This document shows positions 51,301 to 60,137 of a stretch of 64,000 nucleotides of DNA, piece by piece; the first letter of the stretch is position 1; the number at the start of each line of letters is the position of its first letter. This DNA is from Nocardia terpenica. GTDB lineage: Bacteria > Actinomycetota > Actinomycetes > Mycobacteriales > Mycobacteriaceae. Below the pieces are notes generated by a model. That model worked only from the letters and a program-made list of their open reading frames with translations. It was not told where the DNA came from and ran no database searches. The DNA lies in NCBI RefSeq assembly GCF_013186535.1, contig NZ_JABMCZ010000005.1, forward strand, positions 1,178,001 to 1,242,000, in the 5' to 3' direction. A program made the position numbers and the translations under genes.

Positions 51301-52025
51301 GCGGTGAAGAAGCCGATTCTGGCTGAACGCACGGTGATTCGAGGCTCGCCGTCCACCTCGCCGCTCGCCTGGAACGACACCACGAGCAGTCCACCGTGTT
51401 GTGTGTGCCCGGTGACCTCGAGGTGAAGCCGAACGGTTTGACCGGCGACGGGCGGGCTGCCGTGGAATGTCACGTCCTCGCCGAGCAGGCGGCACACCCG
51501 CTCGCCACGGGTGAGCCTGTCGACGCCCATCCAGGACAGCAGCACCAGGATTCCCTGGACCGATTCCGTGAGCAGGCCCGGGGTCAGCCTGCCAGTGCCG
51601 TCGAGGTACCAGCCATCCGGCTTCAGGTCCCTCTCGGCCCACATTGCGCCGGTGCCGAATACGCCGGACGGGGCATCGATGCCGGTCACTCGGTCCAAGA
51701 GCAGCAACGGCGGCAGCGGCGGCCGGAGCCGGTGCGGAATTTCGGCGCAGTCGGCGAATTCGGGGCCGAACACCTCTGCGATCTGCCCGGCCGCCAACCG
51801 TTCCAGGTCTCGCCGATCGAATGCGGGCCCGGTCGGCACTGCTGGACTACGGGTGTCAGGCCCTGTTGGACTACCGGTATGCCCTTGTGCCAGAGCCTGT
51901 TCGGCACGGAGTCGGCCGTCCAGGAACCGTCGATGCAGTTGGTCGGTCTCGGTGAGGAAACGGCGGTGGAGTTCGGTGATCTGTCGCCACTGGGTGATGA
52001 CACCGTCGAGGGGCAGTTTCGACAT
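48309..52025 (-). CDS. Multi-dehydratase protein of PUFA/hgl-type synthase (five hotdog-like regions)
   Basis: A 1238-residue protein. Region 1 (about 95-250) is a FabA-like hotdog without the active-site His. Region 2 (about 280-435) has AHLPEDPCMPG with His332, an intact HxxxDPxxPG site. Region 3 (about 515-655) is again without the His (YFDQNGCATMP). Region 4 (about 695-845) has AHFYEDPVQPG with His743. These pair as two double hotdogs, each one silent and one active half, as in PfaC. The C-terminal 380 residues resemble a polyketide-type dehydratase fold, with DHRPNWMTPALPAMSTLD (His870) and later HGPAFHYL. It should dehydrate 3-hydroxyacyl-ACP and possibly isomerise. It starts nine bases after the PKS stop. 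Confidence 0.82.
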   Translation of the reverse strand: MSKLPLDGVITQWRQITELHRRFLTETDQLHRRFLDGRLRAEQALAQGHTGSPTGPDTRSPAVPTGPAFDRRDLERLAAGQIAEVFGPEFADCAEIPHRLRPPLPPLLLLDRVTGIDAPSGVFGTGAMWAERDLKPDGWYLDGTGRLTPGLLTESVQGILVLLSWMGVDRLTRGERVCRLLGEDVTFHGSPPVAGQTVRLHLEVTGHTQHGGLLVVSFQASGEVDGEPRITVRSARIGFFTAAELTVNSRRDRVQGSAAPRNDRPAMSALVAGRPADCFGPDWEITRAHVRTPRIGGGRMRLLGEVVACDLDRGYLRAETRIRPDEWFFRAHLPEDPCMPGNLMFDGCAQALAFYLIAAGLTTDRDGWRFEVVPEVPYHLRYRAQATPHTDLLSYEVAVRELSTGPEPTVVADVSCAVDGVVALHIERLGLRLVRDWPLTHWRRLSPPAVQVTGAPVPLARLGGLRGFRDDHRVAVKADGVRLDYATLLTGAWGPISSVWPAEPDRGLRKTGRLPGPPYLFITRIRDISGWERQLRVGNWLEAEYDVPERVWYFDQNGCATMPFAVLMEVLLQPCGWLADYAGSTVGAAEDLFFRNLDGSGVFTAEVPRGTHSLRTRVELRSVARADSHSVIEVFDIACHADGEPVFTGSATFGFFPKQAFDDQPGIPPTESDRAALNEPHDFAVDLSRRPARYCGGPLRLAGPMLLMLDRVTGFWPESGVAGLGRLRAELDVDADAWYFKAHFYEDPVQPGSLGNEAVLQLLQFFLLKTGAVQGFTNPRFEPVMLGEPIAWKYRGQVVPTHRLVTIQLDITDIGPGWATAEGWLWVDGRRIYHLSRLGMRVVEGDPDRTSAAEADHLLDPAVDTWIGDHRPNWMTPALPAMSTLDLVVRAAADYSGEPVTGVRDFRLQRWLPITGPTRLRTRVERRADDLAVTVSARPESETEFRPLATATVLLGPPPARPIPFAPLANTTSEPLPYLTGDMFHGPAFHYLTSWLLGATGASGLIDLERGTVPRGYLHHGALDASTHVIPHQRLWQWDNTIGHNAIAFPHAVDTLWLFEPVPETGELQVEARFAGFDSGNPMTPAFDIQLCRDDRVLVALRLVEALAPLGPAAKLTPAQRRSFAHDREYIAGATLSTTRNGVTVTSTADLARVEIFPGTLAGLYDLPAGLEHPDRVAYVAIQDHIAYLERVHPSQVVVHDLRTAHVAGYPERVYHLAVTHEDSRVTVRTVHQVETGR

Positions 52026-52034
52026 GGCGTCTCC

Positions 52035-55000
52035 TCATCCGGCGACGGATTGCCACGTTGGCATGGCATGGCTGCCCAGCGGACGCAGTGCCGTCATCGT
52101 AGTCAGCAGGATCTGGGCCTCACCGCAGTGTGTGGCCAGTTCCGTGGCGAACGCGTCGGCACCGTCGGACGTGGATATGACGGTGATGCCCGCCTGGTCG
52201 AATATCGTTGCGAGGCTGCGACTCACCATCCCGCCGTCCCACGGCCCCCAGGCGAGGGAGCGCACGAGGCAGTCCGGGCGTCGAATCCGTTCGACGGCCA
52301 GCACGTGGTTCAGCGTCTCGTTGGCCATGGCGTAGTCGCATTGACCCACATTGCCGAACCGGGCGACCACCGAGGAGAAGGCGACCAGCAGCCGCAGCGG
52401 ATCACCCTCCGTCGCCTCCAACAGGGCCTGCAGGCCAACCACTTTGGTGTCGAAGACCGAATCGAAACCCGCATCGGACTTCTCGGAGATCCGCATATCC
52501 GCCAGCACCCCGGCGCCATGGATGATCCCGTTGACAGGGCCCCAGTCCCGCCGTATCTCGGCGAGCGCCCGGCGCAGTGCGACGCGATCGGAGACGTCCA
52601 GCGCGAGGTACCGTACCTCGGCGCCTGCCTCGGTCAGGTCGGCCACGGTGCGCCGCACCTCGCGGATGGCGAGGATCCGGTGCGCCTGCGCCTGCAGCCG
52701 CGCGGGCGGCGAGGAGCCGTTCTGCCCGGCCAGCAACCTGGTCAGGGTCACCTCGTCGGTGGCAGAGGACAGTCCGTCCGGCTCGTTCTCCAGCGGGGTG
52801 CGTCCGATCAGCACCAGCCGGAGGCGACGGCGAGCGACCAGCGCCCGCACCGCGGCCGCCGTGATCCCCCGGGCGCCTCCGGTCACGACCACGACGGAGT
52901 CCGGGTCGAGCGGGATGTCCGGTCCCGGCTCGGCGGCAGTGGGCACCTCATCGAGAGTGATCCGGCCACCGTCGGCCCGCAAGCCCACATCGAGCTCGGG
53001 ACCTCCGGCGCAGAGCTCGTCGACGATTGCGGTGGCGATGCGGTGCGCATCCAGGCCGGCGCGCTCACAGTCGATGGCCTTCACCGCGACGCGCGGCCAT
53101 TCCGCCGCCGCGGTCCGAGCCAGCGCCGCGAGTCCGCCCAGCCAACACCGCTGTCCGTGCGCACCGCGCAGCCCGAAGTCGCCGCCGGTGTCTTGGACGG
53201 TCACGAAGATCCCTCCGTCTCGTTCCATGCCCGGTGCGACCGTGCACGCCACGTCGAACGCCTCCCCGACGATGGCGACGCCGTCCTCCACCGAGTGCAC
53301 CTCCCGGAGGCCGCCCAGGTACACCACCCCGCGGGCATCCTGCGGAACCTGATGCACCACCTGGGCCGAGAGCCCCCGTCCGGCAAGGTTTTTCACCACA
53401 TCCTCGGCCACTCCACCACCATCGTCGGTCACCAGCAGCGGTATTCGATCCAGGCCGACCATCGCCTGACCGCACGAGCTCACCGCAACGGCGTGCACCG
53501 TCAACCGGGCCACCGATTTCCCGCCGACCGGAGGGCTGGTGTCGGGCACCGACGCGGGCAGTGCATTCTCCAGGTGTTCCACGATCTCGCCGACGGTGCG
53601 GATGGTCATCAGCTCGGCCAGCTGGTCCGTAGTGGACGCGCCGATGTCCGGCAGCCAGGGCATCTCCTTGCGTAGCGAGGAGAGGATGTCCACCCGTTTG
53701 ATCGAGTCGATGCCCAGATCGGTGTCGATCTGCATATCCAACCCGATCAGCTCGACCGGGTAGCCGGTCTTATCGGCCACGATCGCCAGCACCGTCGAGG
53801 CGATGTCCACCGGCTCGCCGAGAGGCGTTGCGGCCTGCAGGCTCAGTTCGTTCACGGGTTCCGACCGTGCCGGTTCGTCGGGGATGGGGACCACAGGGGT
53901 CCTCGTTGGATGCGGTTGATCGGTACCGAGCAGCGCGACGAGTGTCGTCAGCGACTGTTCGGCCATTCTCAAGTAGGCCGTGTGGGTTTCGGCCATAGCC
54001 CGCTGATAGGCGGCGTGCGCCTCGGCCGTCTGCCGCTGGGCCTCCTGAATCGCCTGCGCCACACTGCCGTCCATCACGACCGCGATCCGATCGGCCTCGG
54101 TTCGAGCGGTCACGGTGTGGGCGGTCACGGGCTCTGGGTTCGGCGGAGGTAGGGCGGCGGCGCCGCCCGGCGGCGGGTACTTCGTTCCCGCATTGCCGCC
54201 GTTGAGTGCGGTAACCATTCGGGGACGGTCGGGCTCGTGCTCCGACGGGCGGATCACGGGCGGCGGTGCGCCATCCCACAGGTGAGCGCAGTCCAGTCGA
54301 ACGCCCCGCACAGCCAGTTGTGCCAGGGCTCGGTGGAGGCTGGTGATGCCGTGCATGCCTGCGCGATCGATGGCGACAGCGAGATGTTCGCGGTCACCGA
54401 GGATGCGGCCGACCAGGCCGGTGAGCGTTGCTCCGGGGCCGACTTCGACGAATGTGCGCACACCGTCGCCGTACATCCGCTCGATCACATCGGCGAAACG
54501 GACGGGCGCGGTGATCTGCTCGGCGAGACGGCCGCGGATCTCAATCGGATCGGACGGGTACGGGGTGGCATCGGAGTTCCCGTACACCAGGATGGCTGGG
54601 GCGCTGACCTCGACACCCGCTAGATACTCGGTGAGAGGCTCCACCGCCTGCGCGACCAGGGGGCTGTGGAAAGCGGTGGCCGTGTCGAGCCGACGGGTCC
54701 TGATCCCGATCCGTGCCAGCACCTGCTCCGCGGCGGCGATCCCCTCGCAAGTTCCGGAGAGCACCACCTCGTCCGGGCCATTGTGATTGGCCACCCAAAC
54801 CTCGCTCACCTCTCCCTGATCCAGGGCCGCAGTCACCTCTTCGGCACCGGCCAGTGCCGCCGACATCGCACCGGCCGTCGCCGCGGCATCACGCATCACC
54901 TCGCCCCGCCGCCGGGCCAGCCACATCAGGGTGTCCTCGTCGAAGGCGCCCGCGGCGTGCAGTGCCACCAACTCTCCGAAGCTGTGCCCGGCTACGCAGT

Positions 55001-56972
55001 CGGGCCGCACACCCAGCGCGTGCAGCAGCGCCGAACTGGTTGCGGCCAGGGCTGGTTGGGCCCACTCGGTGGCCGTGAGTCGCTCGGTTTGCGCGGAGCG
55101 TTCATCGTCGGTGAAGGCGGGGATGGGATGGACGACCGAGTTCAGCTCGGGCAGGATCTCCGCGGCGCGATCCCACACCGCTGAAGCCTGCGCCGAGTGG
55201 ATGGCCAGATCCGCACCCATGCCGACGTACTGCGATCCTTGCCCAGGAAACAGGAACGCCACCTTCCCCGGCTCGTAATCCCCCGCCGCGTACGCGATTC
55301 CGGCGGGAGTGGCGAATGCCGCGTGCGGATCCTGGCCGATGCGCTCCGCTGCCTGGCTCAGCTTCTCGCGTAGCCCTGCGATATCGCCCGCGACCACAGC
55401 GAGTCTGGCGGACTGTTCGGAGCGAAAGTCCCGCTGGCTCTCGTAGGCGAGGACAGTCAGGTCGACGTCGGCCCCCATCGCACAACGGGCGCGCAATTCT
55501 TCCGGTGAGTCCGCAGACAGTAACACCAACTCGTCCGGAACGACACGGCACCGCACCGGAGCGCCGCCCGTGGCACTCGGCCGGTATTCCTCAACTGTGA
55601 CATGGAAATTCGTACCGCCGAAGCCGAAGCTGGACACCCCGGCCCGGCGCGGGCGCACGCTCACCCACGGACGGGACCGGGTGTTCAAATACAGTGGACT
55701 GCAGGCGAAATCCAGTCGGCAGTCCGGCTGGTCCACCTTGATGGTGGGCGGTAATATCCTGTGGTGCAAGGCAAGTACGGCCTTCAGCAGGCCCACCGCG
55801 CCCGCCGCGCACTTCGTGTGGCCGTACTGCGACTTCGCCGAACCCAGTGCGCACCACTGCCGGTCGCTCCGTCCGGCGGCGTCGAACACCTCGCACAGCG
55901 CCTCGAACTCGGCCATATCACCGGCGACCGTGCCAGTGCCGTGCGCCTCCACCAGTTCCACCGCGTCCGGTCCGTATCCAGCCTCGGCATAGGCGCGACG
56001 GACCGCGCGGACCTGGCCCGCGGGCACGGGCGCGTAGATCGATGCACCCCTGCCGTCCGAGGACGAACCCACTCCCCGAATCACGGCGTAGATGCGGTCC
56101 CCGGCAGCTTCGGCGTCGGCCAATCGTTTCAGTGCGAACATGACTACGCCCTCGCCCAGGACGGTCCCGTCCGCACCTTCCGCGAACGGTCGGCAGTCGC
56201 CCGTGGGCGACAGCGCCGGGGTCTTGCTGAAGCACAGGTACGCGAAGGCGCTGTTGAACGTGTCCACGCCTCCGGTCAGCATCATGTCGGCGCGCCTGAG
56301 GACCAGTTCGTCGACAGCCATCGACAGCGCGGCGAAGGAGCTGGCACAGGCCGCGTCGGTGGTGCAGTTGGGACCGTGCAGATCGAACCGGTTGGCGATC
56401 CGTCCGGCGATCACATTGCCCAGCAGGCCCGGAAATGTCGACTCCTGCCAGGGCGGTGCGTAATCGGCGACGGCGTCGCAGATCCGACGCACCTCGGACT
56501 CGGGAAGGCCATGTTCCCGAAGCACTTTCGTCTCGATCGGGCGCATGAGCCGCGTGCTCATCTCACCGGTCAGCTCCAATTGCGCAGCGCCGAGGATGAC
56601 GCCGACCCGCTCGGTGTCGACCGCGTCGAGCCGCCCGCCGGTGGCATCCATGAGGGCCTGCTCCGCCGCGATCAGCGCCAGCAGTTGCGCCGTATCGGTG
56701 GTCTGCAGAATGGCCGGAGGCACCCCGTGCGCCAGGCAGTCGAACTCGCTATCGGGCAGGAATGCCCCTCGACGACAATAGGTTTTGTCCGGGGCGTGCG
56801 GGTCCGGGTCGTAATAGTCTTCCACCAGCCACCGGTCCGGCGGCACATCGGTGATCTGATCGTTGCCCTCCACGATGTTGCGCCAGAAGCCGGGGACATC
56901 AGTGGAACCGGGCAGCAGCGCGCTGATACCGACGATCGCGATGGGCACCTGAGGTGGCTCGTGAGCAGACAT
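52035..56972 (-). CDS. PfaA/HglE-like synthase: KS-AT-ACP-KR
   Basis: A 1645-residue protein from the ATG at 56972 with AGGAGG upstream. KS (1-465): Cys209 in DAACASS, His344 in EAHGTGT, His385 in GHTKCAAG, all intact. AT (565-880): FPGQGSQYVGMG and GHSFGE with Ser663. A helical linker with repeats QRAMAETHTAYLRMAE (980-1010) precedes one ACP (1055-1135, Ser1089 in LGIDSIKRV). KR (1355-1645): TGGARGIT, LAFSS-type Ser, and Tyr1546 in YAMAN. PfaA proteins have the same order but usually several tandem ACPs; one is present here. It is an iterative fatty-acid or polyketide-like synthase subunit. No ER or TE domain. Confidence 0.88.
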   Translation of the reverse strand: MSAHEPPQVPIAIVGISALLPGSTDVPGFWRNIVEGNDQITDVPPDRWLVEDYYDPDPHAPDKTYCRRGAFLPDSEFDCLAHGVPPAILQTTDTAQLLALIAAEQALMDATGGRLDAVDTERVGVILGAAQLELTGEMSTRLMRPIETKVLREHGLPESEVRRICDAVADYAPPWQESTFPGLLGNVIAGRIANRFDLHGPNCTTDAACASSFAALSMAVDELVLRRADMMLTGGVDTFNSAFAYLCFSKTPALSPTGDCRPFAEGADGTVLGEGVVMFALKRLADAEAAGDRIYAVIRGVGSSSDGRGASIYAPVPAGQVRAVRRAYAEAGYGPDAVELVEAHGTGTVAGDMAEFEALCEVFDAAGRSDRQWCALGSAKSQYGHTKCAAGAVGLLKAVLALHHRILPPTIKVDQPDCRLDFACSPLYLNTRSRPWVSVRPRRAGVSSFGFGGTNFHVTVEEYRPSATGGAPVRCRVVPDELVLLSADSPEELRARCAMGADVDLTVLAYESQRDFRSEQSARLAVVAGDIAGLREKLSQAAERIGQDPHAAFATPAGIAYAAGDYEPGKVAFLFPGQGSQYVGMGADLAIHSAQASAVWDRAAEILPELNSVVHPIPAFTDDERSAQTERLTATEWAQPALAATSSALLHALGVRPDCVAGHSFGELVALHAAGAFDEDTLMWLARRRGEVMRDAAATAGAMSAALAGAEEVTAALDQGEVSEVWVANHNGPDEVVLSGTCEGIAAAEQVLARIGIRTRRLDTATAFHSPLVAQAVEPLTEYLAGVEVSAPAILVYGNSDATPYPSDPIEIRGRLAEQITAPVRFADVIERMYGDGVRTFVEVGPGATLTGLVGRILGDREHLAVAIDRAGMHGITSLHRALAQLAVRGVRLDCAHLWDGAPPPVIRPSEHEPDRPRMVTALNGGNAGTKYPPPGGAAALPPPNPEPVTAHTVTARTEADRIAVVMDGSVAQAIQEAQRQTAEAHAAYQRAMAETHTAYLRMAEQSLTTLVALLGTDQPHPTRTPVVPIPDEPARSEPVNELSLQAATPLGEPVDIASTVLAIVADKTGYPVELIGLDMQIDTDLGIDSIKRVDILSSLRKEMPWLPDIGASTTDQLAELMTIRTVGEIVEHLENALPASVPDTSPPVGGKSVARLTVHAVAVSSCGQAMVGLDRIPLLVTDDGGGVAEDVVKNLAGRGLSAQVVHQVPQDARGVVYLGGLREVHSVEDGVAIVGEAFDVACTVAPGMERDGGIFVTVQDTGGDFGLRGAHGQRCWLGGLAALARTAAAEWPRVAVKAIDCERAGLDAHRIATAIVDELCAGGPELDVGLRADGGRITLDEVPTAAEPGPDIPLDPDSVVVVTGGARGITAAAVRALVARRRLRLVLIGRTPLENEPDGLSSATDEVTLTRLLAGQNGSSPPARLQAQAHRILAIREVRRTVADLTEAGAEVRYLALDVSDRVALRRALAEIRRDWGPVNGIIHGAGVLADMRISEKSDAGFDSVFDTKVVGLQALLEATEGDPLRLLVAFSSVVARFGNVGQCDYAMANETLNHVLAVERIRRPDCLVRSLAWGPWDGGMVSRSLATIFDQAGITVISTSDGADAFATELATHCGEAQILLTTMTALRPLGSHAMPTWQSVAG

Positions 56973-57010
56973 GGGCTCCTCCTCTCGGGACGAGTGCCGG
57001 GGGCGTCGCC

Positions 57011-57040
57011 GGTGGTGTGGGGGTTCGGCCCCACACCACC
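57011..57040 (-). terminator. Strong hairpin between exported protein and PKS genes
   Basis: Perfect 12-bp arms GGTGGTGTGGGG (57011-57022) and CCCCACACCACC (57029-57040) with a six-base loop, eight bases after the stop of the exported-protein gene. There is no T-run on the transcribed side. It may end or attenuate transcripts, or stabilise an mRNA end, so that upstream genes are expressed more than the PKS and dehydratase genes. Confidence 0.6.
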
Positions 57041-57048
57041 GCTGACTT

Positions 57049-57747
57049 TCAGGGTGTAGTGAGGGTGCCGGTCTCATTGCCGGTCGTGGTGAAACCGGTG
57101 AAACCGGGATCGAGAGGGCACACCGGTGCACCGATCGGGGACACGACCCCCGAACCCGAACCGCTTCCGGTGCTGCCTGCCAGCTGACCACCGCCGAGCC
57201 TGAACGACGGCACCTCGGCGGAGATGCGGCCGTCCGGGCCGACCACCGGGGCCAGCTCACCCGTCGCCGTCCCGAAGGAGCCCGCGAAGGTACCCGAGGT
57301 CACCTTGAACGGCACGCTGACCGAGGTGACGCCATTGGCTGTGGTCCAGCTGGGCGTCGCATCGACCGTGCTGGTGCCGATCGTGGCACCTGTGGCGTCG
57401 AGCCAGGTGACGGTTCCGTTGCCCGCGCCGGTACCGGCGAGACAGGTGCCCGTCGCGGTTCCCGACCCCGACGCCGATGCGCCCTGGATATTGCCGCCAC
57501 CGTTCACGCACGGACCTAGCGTGTGAACGCTCCATTGCAACGTGCCGGGCGCGCTGCCCGGCATGAGGGACGCTTGGAAGTCACACGCCACGGTGAACGC
57601 ATTGCCAGCGGCCTGCTGGGCCGACGCCGATGCGAACTGGTATCCGAGAACGGCTGCGGCGGCGAACACCAGGTAGCCGAAGAGTGCGGCCATCACGCGC
57701 AGCCGTCGCCTGCCTGCGCGTGGTTGCTGTCCGCTGTCCGTATTCAT
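57049..57747 (-). CDS. Exported Gly/Ser/Thr-rich protein inside synthase operon
   Basis: A 232-residue protein from the ATG at 57747 with GGAGG six bases upstream. After a basic start (QQPRAGRRRLRVMAALFGYL), one hydrophobic segment VFAAAAVLGYQFASASA (about 25-42) forms a signal anchor or signal peptide. The outside part has VACDFQASLMPGSAPGTLQW, GTCLAGTGAGNGTVTWLDAT, a beta-rich repeat-like pattern and three or four Cys. Nothing enzymatic is recognised. Its place between the discrete ACP and the PKS gene is unusual for a lipid synthase operon. It may carry or anchor the lipid product at the envelope; this is a guess. Confidence 0.65.
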   Translation of the reverse strand: MNTDSGQQPRAGRRRLRVMAALFGYLVFAAAAVLGYQFASASAQQAAGNAFTVACDFQASLMPGSAPGTLQWSVHTLGPCVNGGGNIQGASASGSGTATGTCLAGTGAGNGTVTWLDATGATIGTSTVDATPSWTTANGVTSVSVPFKVTSGTFAGSFGTATGELAPVVGPDGRISAEVPSFRLGGGQLAGSTGSGSGSGVVSPIGAPVCPLDPGFTGFTTTGNETGTLTTP

Positions 57748-57822
57748 TTCTGTCCTCCGATCTGGTCTTTCCTGATCTCGCCCCGCGGAGTCCGCCCTGT
57801 GCGGCGCGGGGACGCTCATGCG

Positions 57823-58113
57823 CTACAAGTGCGAATTCGCCTGCCACAGCACGTCGGCCAGATCCGCGACGGTCCGCACGCCGATCGCGACGTCCTCGTC
57901 CAGAACCAGTCCGAGCCGTTGTTCGATGGCGACCAGGCCCTGGACCAGCTTCAGCGAGTCCACGCCGGGCAACTCGAACAGATGGGCATCCGGCGGGACC
58001 CCGGCCGGTTCCAGTCCGAGGTTTGCGGCGATCAGTTCCCGCACGGTCAGCAGGAATTCCGCTCGGCCGGCACTGGCCGGATTCAGCTCATCCGGGATGC
58101 CGTTGGTACGCAT
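57823..58113 (-). CDS. Discrete acyl carrier protein
   Basis: A 96-residue ACP from the ATG at 58113 with GGAG upstream. The phosphopantetheine site is Ser53 in LPGVDSLKLVQGL; helix II continues VAIEQRLGLVLDEDVAIGVR then TVADLADVLW. It starts 31 bases inside the PfaB-like gene on the same strand. A separate ACP could prime the synthase, carry the growing chain between the two multidomain proteins, or hold the final product. Confidence 0.85.
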   Translation of the reverse strand: MRTNGIPDELNPASAGRAEFLLTVRELIAANLGLEPAGVPPDAHLFELPGVDSLKLVQGLVAIEQRLGLVLDEDVAIGVRTVADLADVLWQANSHL

Positions 58114-60137
58114 GGCTTCTCCTCGAGTGATGGATGGTTGGTCGTCATCGAGAGATCGACAGGCAGGCCGTGACCGGCCATCGTGGCGAGCATCCGCGCG
58201 ATGCCGCCGACCGTGTCGGACCCACGGCGGTCCACCGACACGGCCACGTGCGGCGCGTCGCCCAAGATCGCGTCGATCCACCGGGTGCAGTTCGCGCCCG
58301 GGCCGACCTCGATGAAATAGCGGTACCCGTGCCGGTAAGCCGCCCCGACCAGCCGGGGGAAGTCGATCATCCGACGCAGCATGGTGGCCATGGCCGTGGT
58401 GAGGCGATCGGGCGCGAGGTCCTGCACCCGGTCGTAGCCGCAGGCGCTGAACAGCTCGAGGTCCGGGAGCTGCCCGACGACGGGGCTCACGAACCGGGCC
58501 AGCCGCGCCGGGTCGGGCAGCGGACAGTGCAGCACATAACTGGCCGCGGCGGGCAGGCCGGGGGCGGCCACGGCGGCGAGCACCGATCGGCACTGTGCGG
58601 GATCACCGGCTATGACAACCTCATGGGGGGAATTGATATGAGTGAGGAAGACCCGACGGTGCCGCGCCACCTGCTCGGCCATCATCGCCGCATCGGCGAA
58701 GACGACCCACGAGCCCCACACTTGACCGTCGGGGACCTGGGCAGGAATTCCCCACCGCGCCCGCACCACCCGCTTCGGCCCGCCCAGATCGGATGCAAAC
58801 AGTGCGGGATCCCTGGCCACCCAGTCGTCTTCGGTACCCGTACGCCATCCCGGCGCATAGATCATGCTCAGCTCACCGAGGCTGTAGCCGAGGGCACCGT
58901 GCACCGGAAGCCGATGCAGGTCGCGCAGGATGCGCGTCTGCAAGAACGAAAACCCCACACCACTGGTGACCAATGCCGCAAAGTCCGCCAGCAACGCCTG
59001 ATCGGTCGCGGCCCTGCCGTGAAGCCGGTCGGCACGGTCCAGATAGCGCGGGACGATACCGGCGGCCTCGGCCAGCAGCAACAGACCGGGATACGGCCGG
59101 AGCATGTCCCGGCCCAGTCCGGCATAGGGACTGAACACACCCGGAAACACCAGCGCGACCCGCCCATCGCGCCCAACAGGTCGGGATGTGCAGAAGCTTC
59201 CGGACGGAGTCCTCCAATCGCGTCCCGCACGGTGTGCTACGGGTAGTGACGTGAGAGCTGTCGACAACTCCTGCCGAATCTGATCGATATCGCGGCCGCA
59301 GAACACCGCCCGCAGCGGACCTGTCGACGGCGACGCGGCCCACGGGTCGGAAGCCGCGCGCAGCGCGGAGATGCGAGCCAGCAGATCCTCCATCGTCCGC
59401 CCGGCCACCGGCAGCAGCAGCGGCCCGGCGCTGCGGGACCAGTCCACGGCGGTGACCTCGCCGCGCAGGGTCGCGCCGGACAGCAGCACCCGAGCGTGGG
59501 TGCCATCCGCGTCACGCCCGGACAGCAGCGCTCGGTTCGGAATTCGCGGGGATGTCCGCACCCAGGGGCGGGGGCGTGCTCTCTCATCCGCAGGAGGCAG
59601 GTAGCAGTGATGGAGGCACAACGCTGCACGGACGACACCCAGTAGGAACAACGTTCCGTCCGCCAGACCGAGAGTGGTTGTCGGAAGGTCGATCTCGACG
59701 GCGTTGCTGGCGTCGTCGACGGTAGGCGCCGCGTCGACCGTCGCGTAGATCCGGCGTCCGATGGTTGCCTGCCCGCCACTGACCAGCAATGCCACGGCGC
59801 CGATGCAGTCCACCGCGGTGATCACAACCGAGCGGACGTCCTTGTCGCCCAGCATGAATCGGGCGATCGCCAAGGCCGGAGCAACACCGGCCGCACTCTT
59901 GTCGGCCCCCGCCGGGACCTGCGAGCCCACTGTGATCATGGCGACCGCGGAGCCGTCGTGACCGCCATCGGCGAGTGCCTGGCCGATGGCGGTGGCCGCC
60001 GCGTCGGGCGGCGCGGACATCGGCGCCTGCGGCGTCGAGCGACCCGTGTAGTTGGCGCATTCAAACTGGTCTATGTCTGTGAATTCACCTATCGCGCAAC
60101 CCAATCCGATGATGGCGAGGGAACCGTCCGGCCTCAT
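58083..60137 (-). CDS. PfaB-like protein: ketosynthase-like region plus acyltransferase
   Basis: A 684-residue protein. Residues 1-200 are a reduced KS-like region (LAIIGLGCAIGEF start; VITAVDCIGAVALLVSGGQA where active KS has the Cys nucleophile motif) with no complete Cys-His-His set. Residues 325-660 form an AT domain with LVFPGVFSPYAGLGRDM and GALGYSLGELSMIYAPG (Ser419). The usual GHSxGE reads GYSLGE, so the His next to Ser is Tyr. PfaB and HglB-like proteins have this silent-KS/AT design and help set product length. It overlaps the upstream synthase stop by four bases. Confidence 0.75.
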   Translation of the reverse strand: MRPDGSLAIIGLGCAIGEFTDIDQFECANYTGRSTPQAPMSAPPDAAATAIGQALADGGHDGSAVAMITVGSQVPAGADKSAAGVAPALAIARFMLGDKDVRSVVITAVDCIGAVALLVSGGQATIGRRIYATVDAAPTVDDASNAVEIDLPTTTLGLADGTLFLLGVVRAALCLHHCYLPPADERARPRPWVRTSPRIPNRALLSGRDADGTHARVLLSGATLRGEVTAVDWSRSAGPLLLPVAGRTMEDLLARISALRAASDPWAASPSTGPLRAVFCGRDIDQIRQELSTALTSLPVAHRAGRDWRTPSGSFCTSRPVGRDGRVALVFPGVFSPYAGLGRDMLRPYPGLLLLAEAAGIVPRYLDRADRLHGRAATDQALLADFAALVTSGVGFSFLQTRILRDLHRLPVHGALGYSLGELSMIYAPGWRTGTEDDWVARDPALFASDLGGPKRVVRARWGIPAQVPDGQVWGSWVVFADAAMMAEQVARHRRVFLTHINSPHEVVIAGDPAQCRSVLAAVAAPGLPAAASYVLHCPLPDPARLARFVSPVVGQLPDLELFSACGYDRVQDLAPDRLTTAMATMLRRMIDFPRLVGAAYRHGYRYFIEVGPGANCTRWIDAILGDAPHVAVSVDRRGSDTVGGIARMLATMAGHGLPVDLSMTTNHPSLEEKPCVPTASRMS

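Noticed and set aside
51396..53675. 759-codon forward open frame opposite the synthase genes
   Set aside because: Antisense shadow of the GC-rich dehydratase and KS-AT-ACP-KR genes; Arg/His/Gln-rich, no motif or ribosome site, while the reverse strand has catalytic motifs.
55761..57059. 432-codon forward open frame opposite the KS domain
   Set aside because: Antisense to the intact KS with Cys209, His344 and His385.
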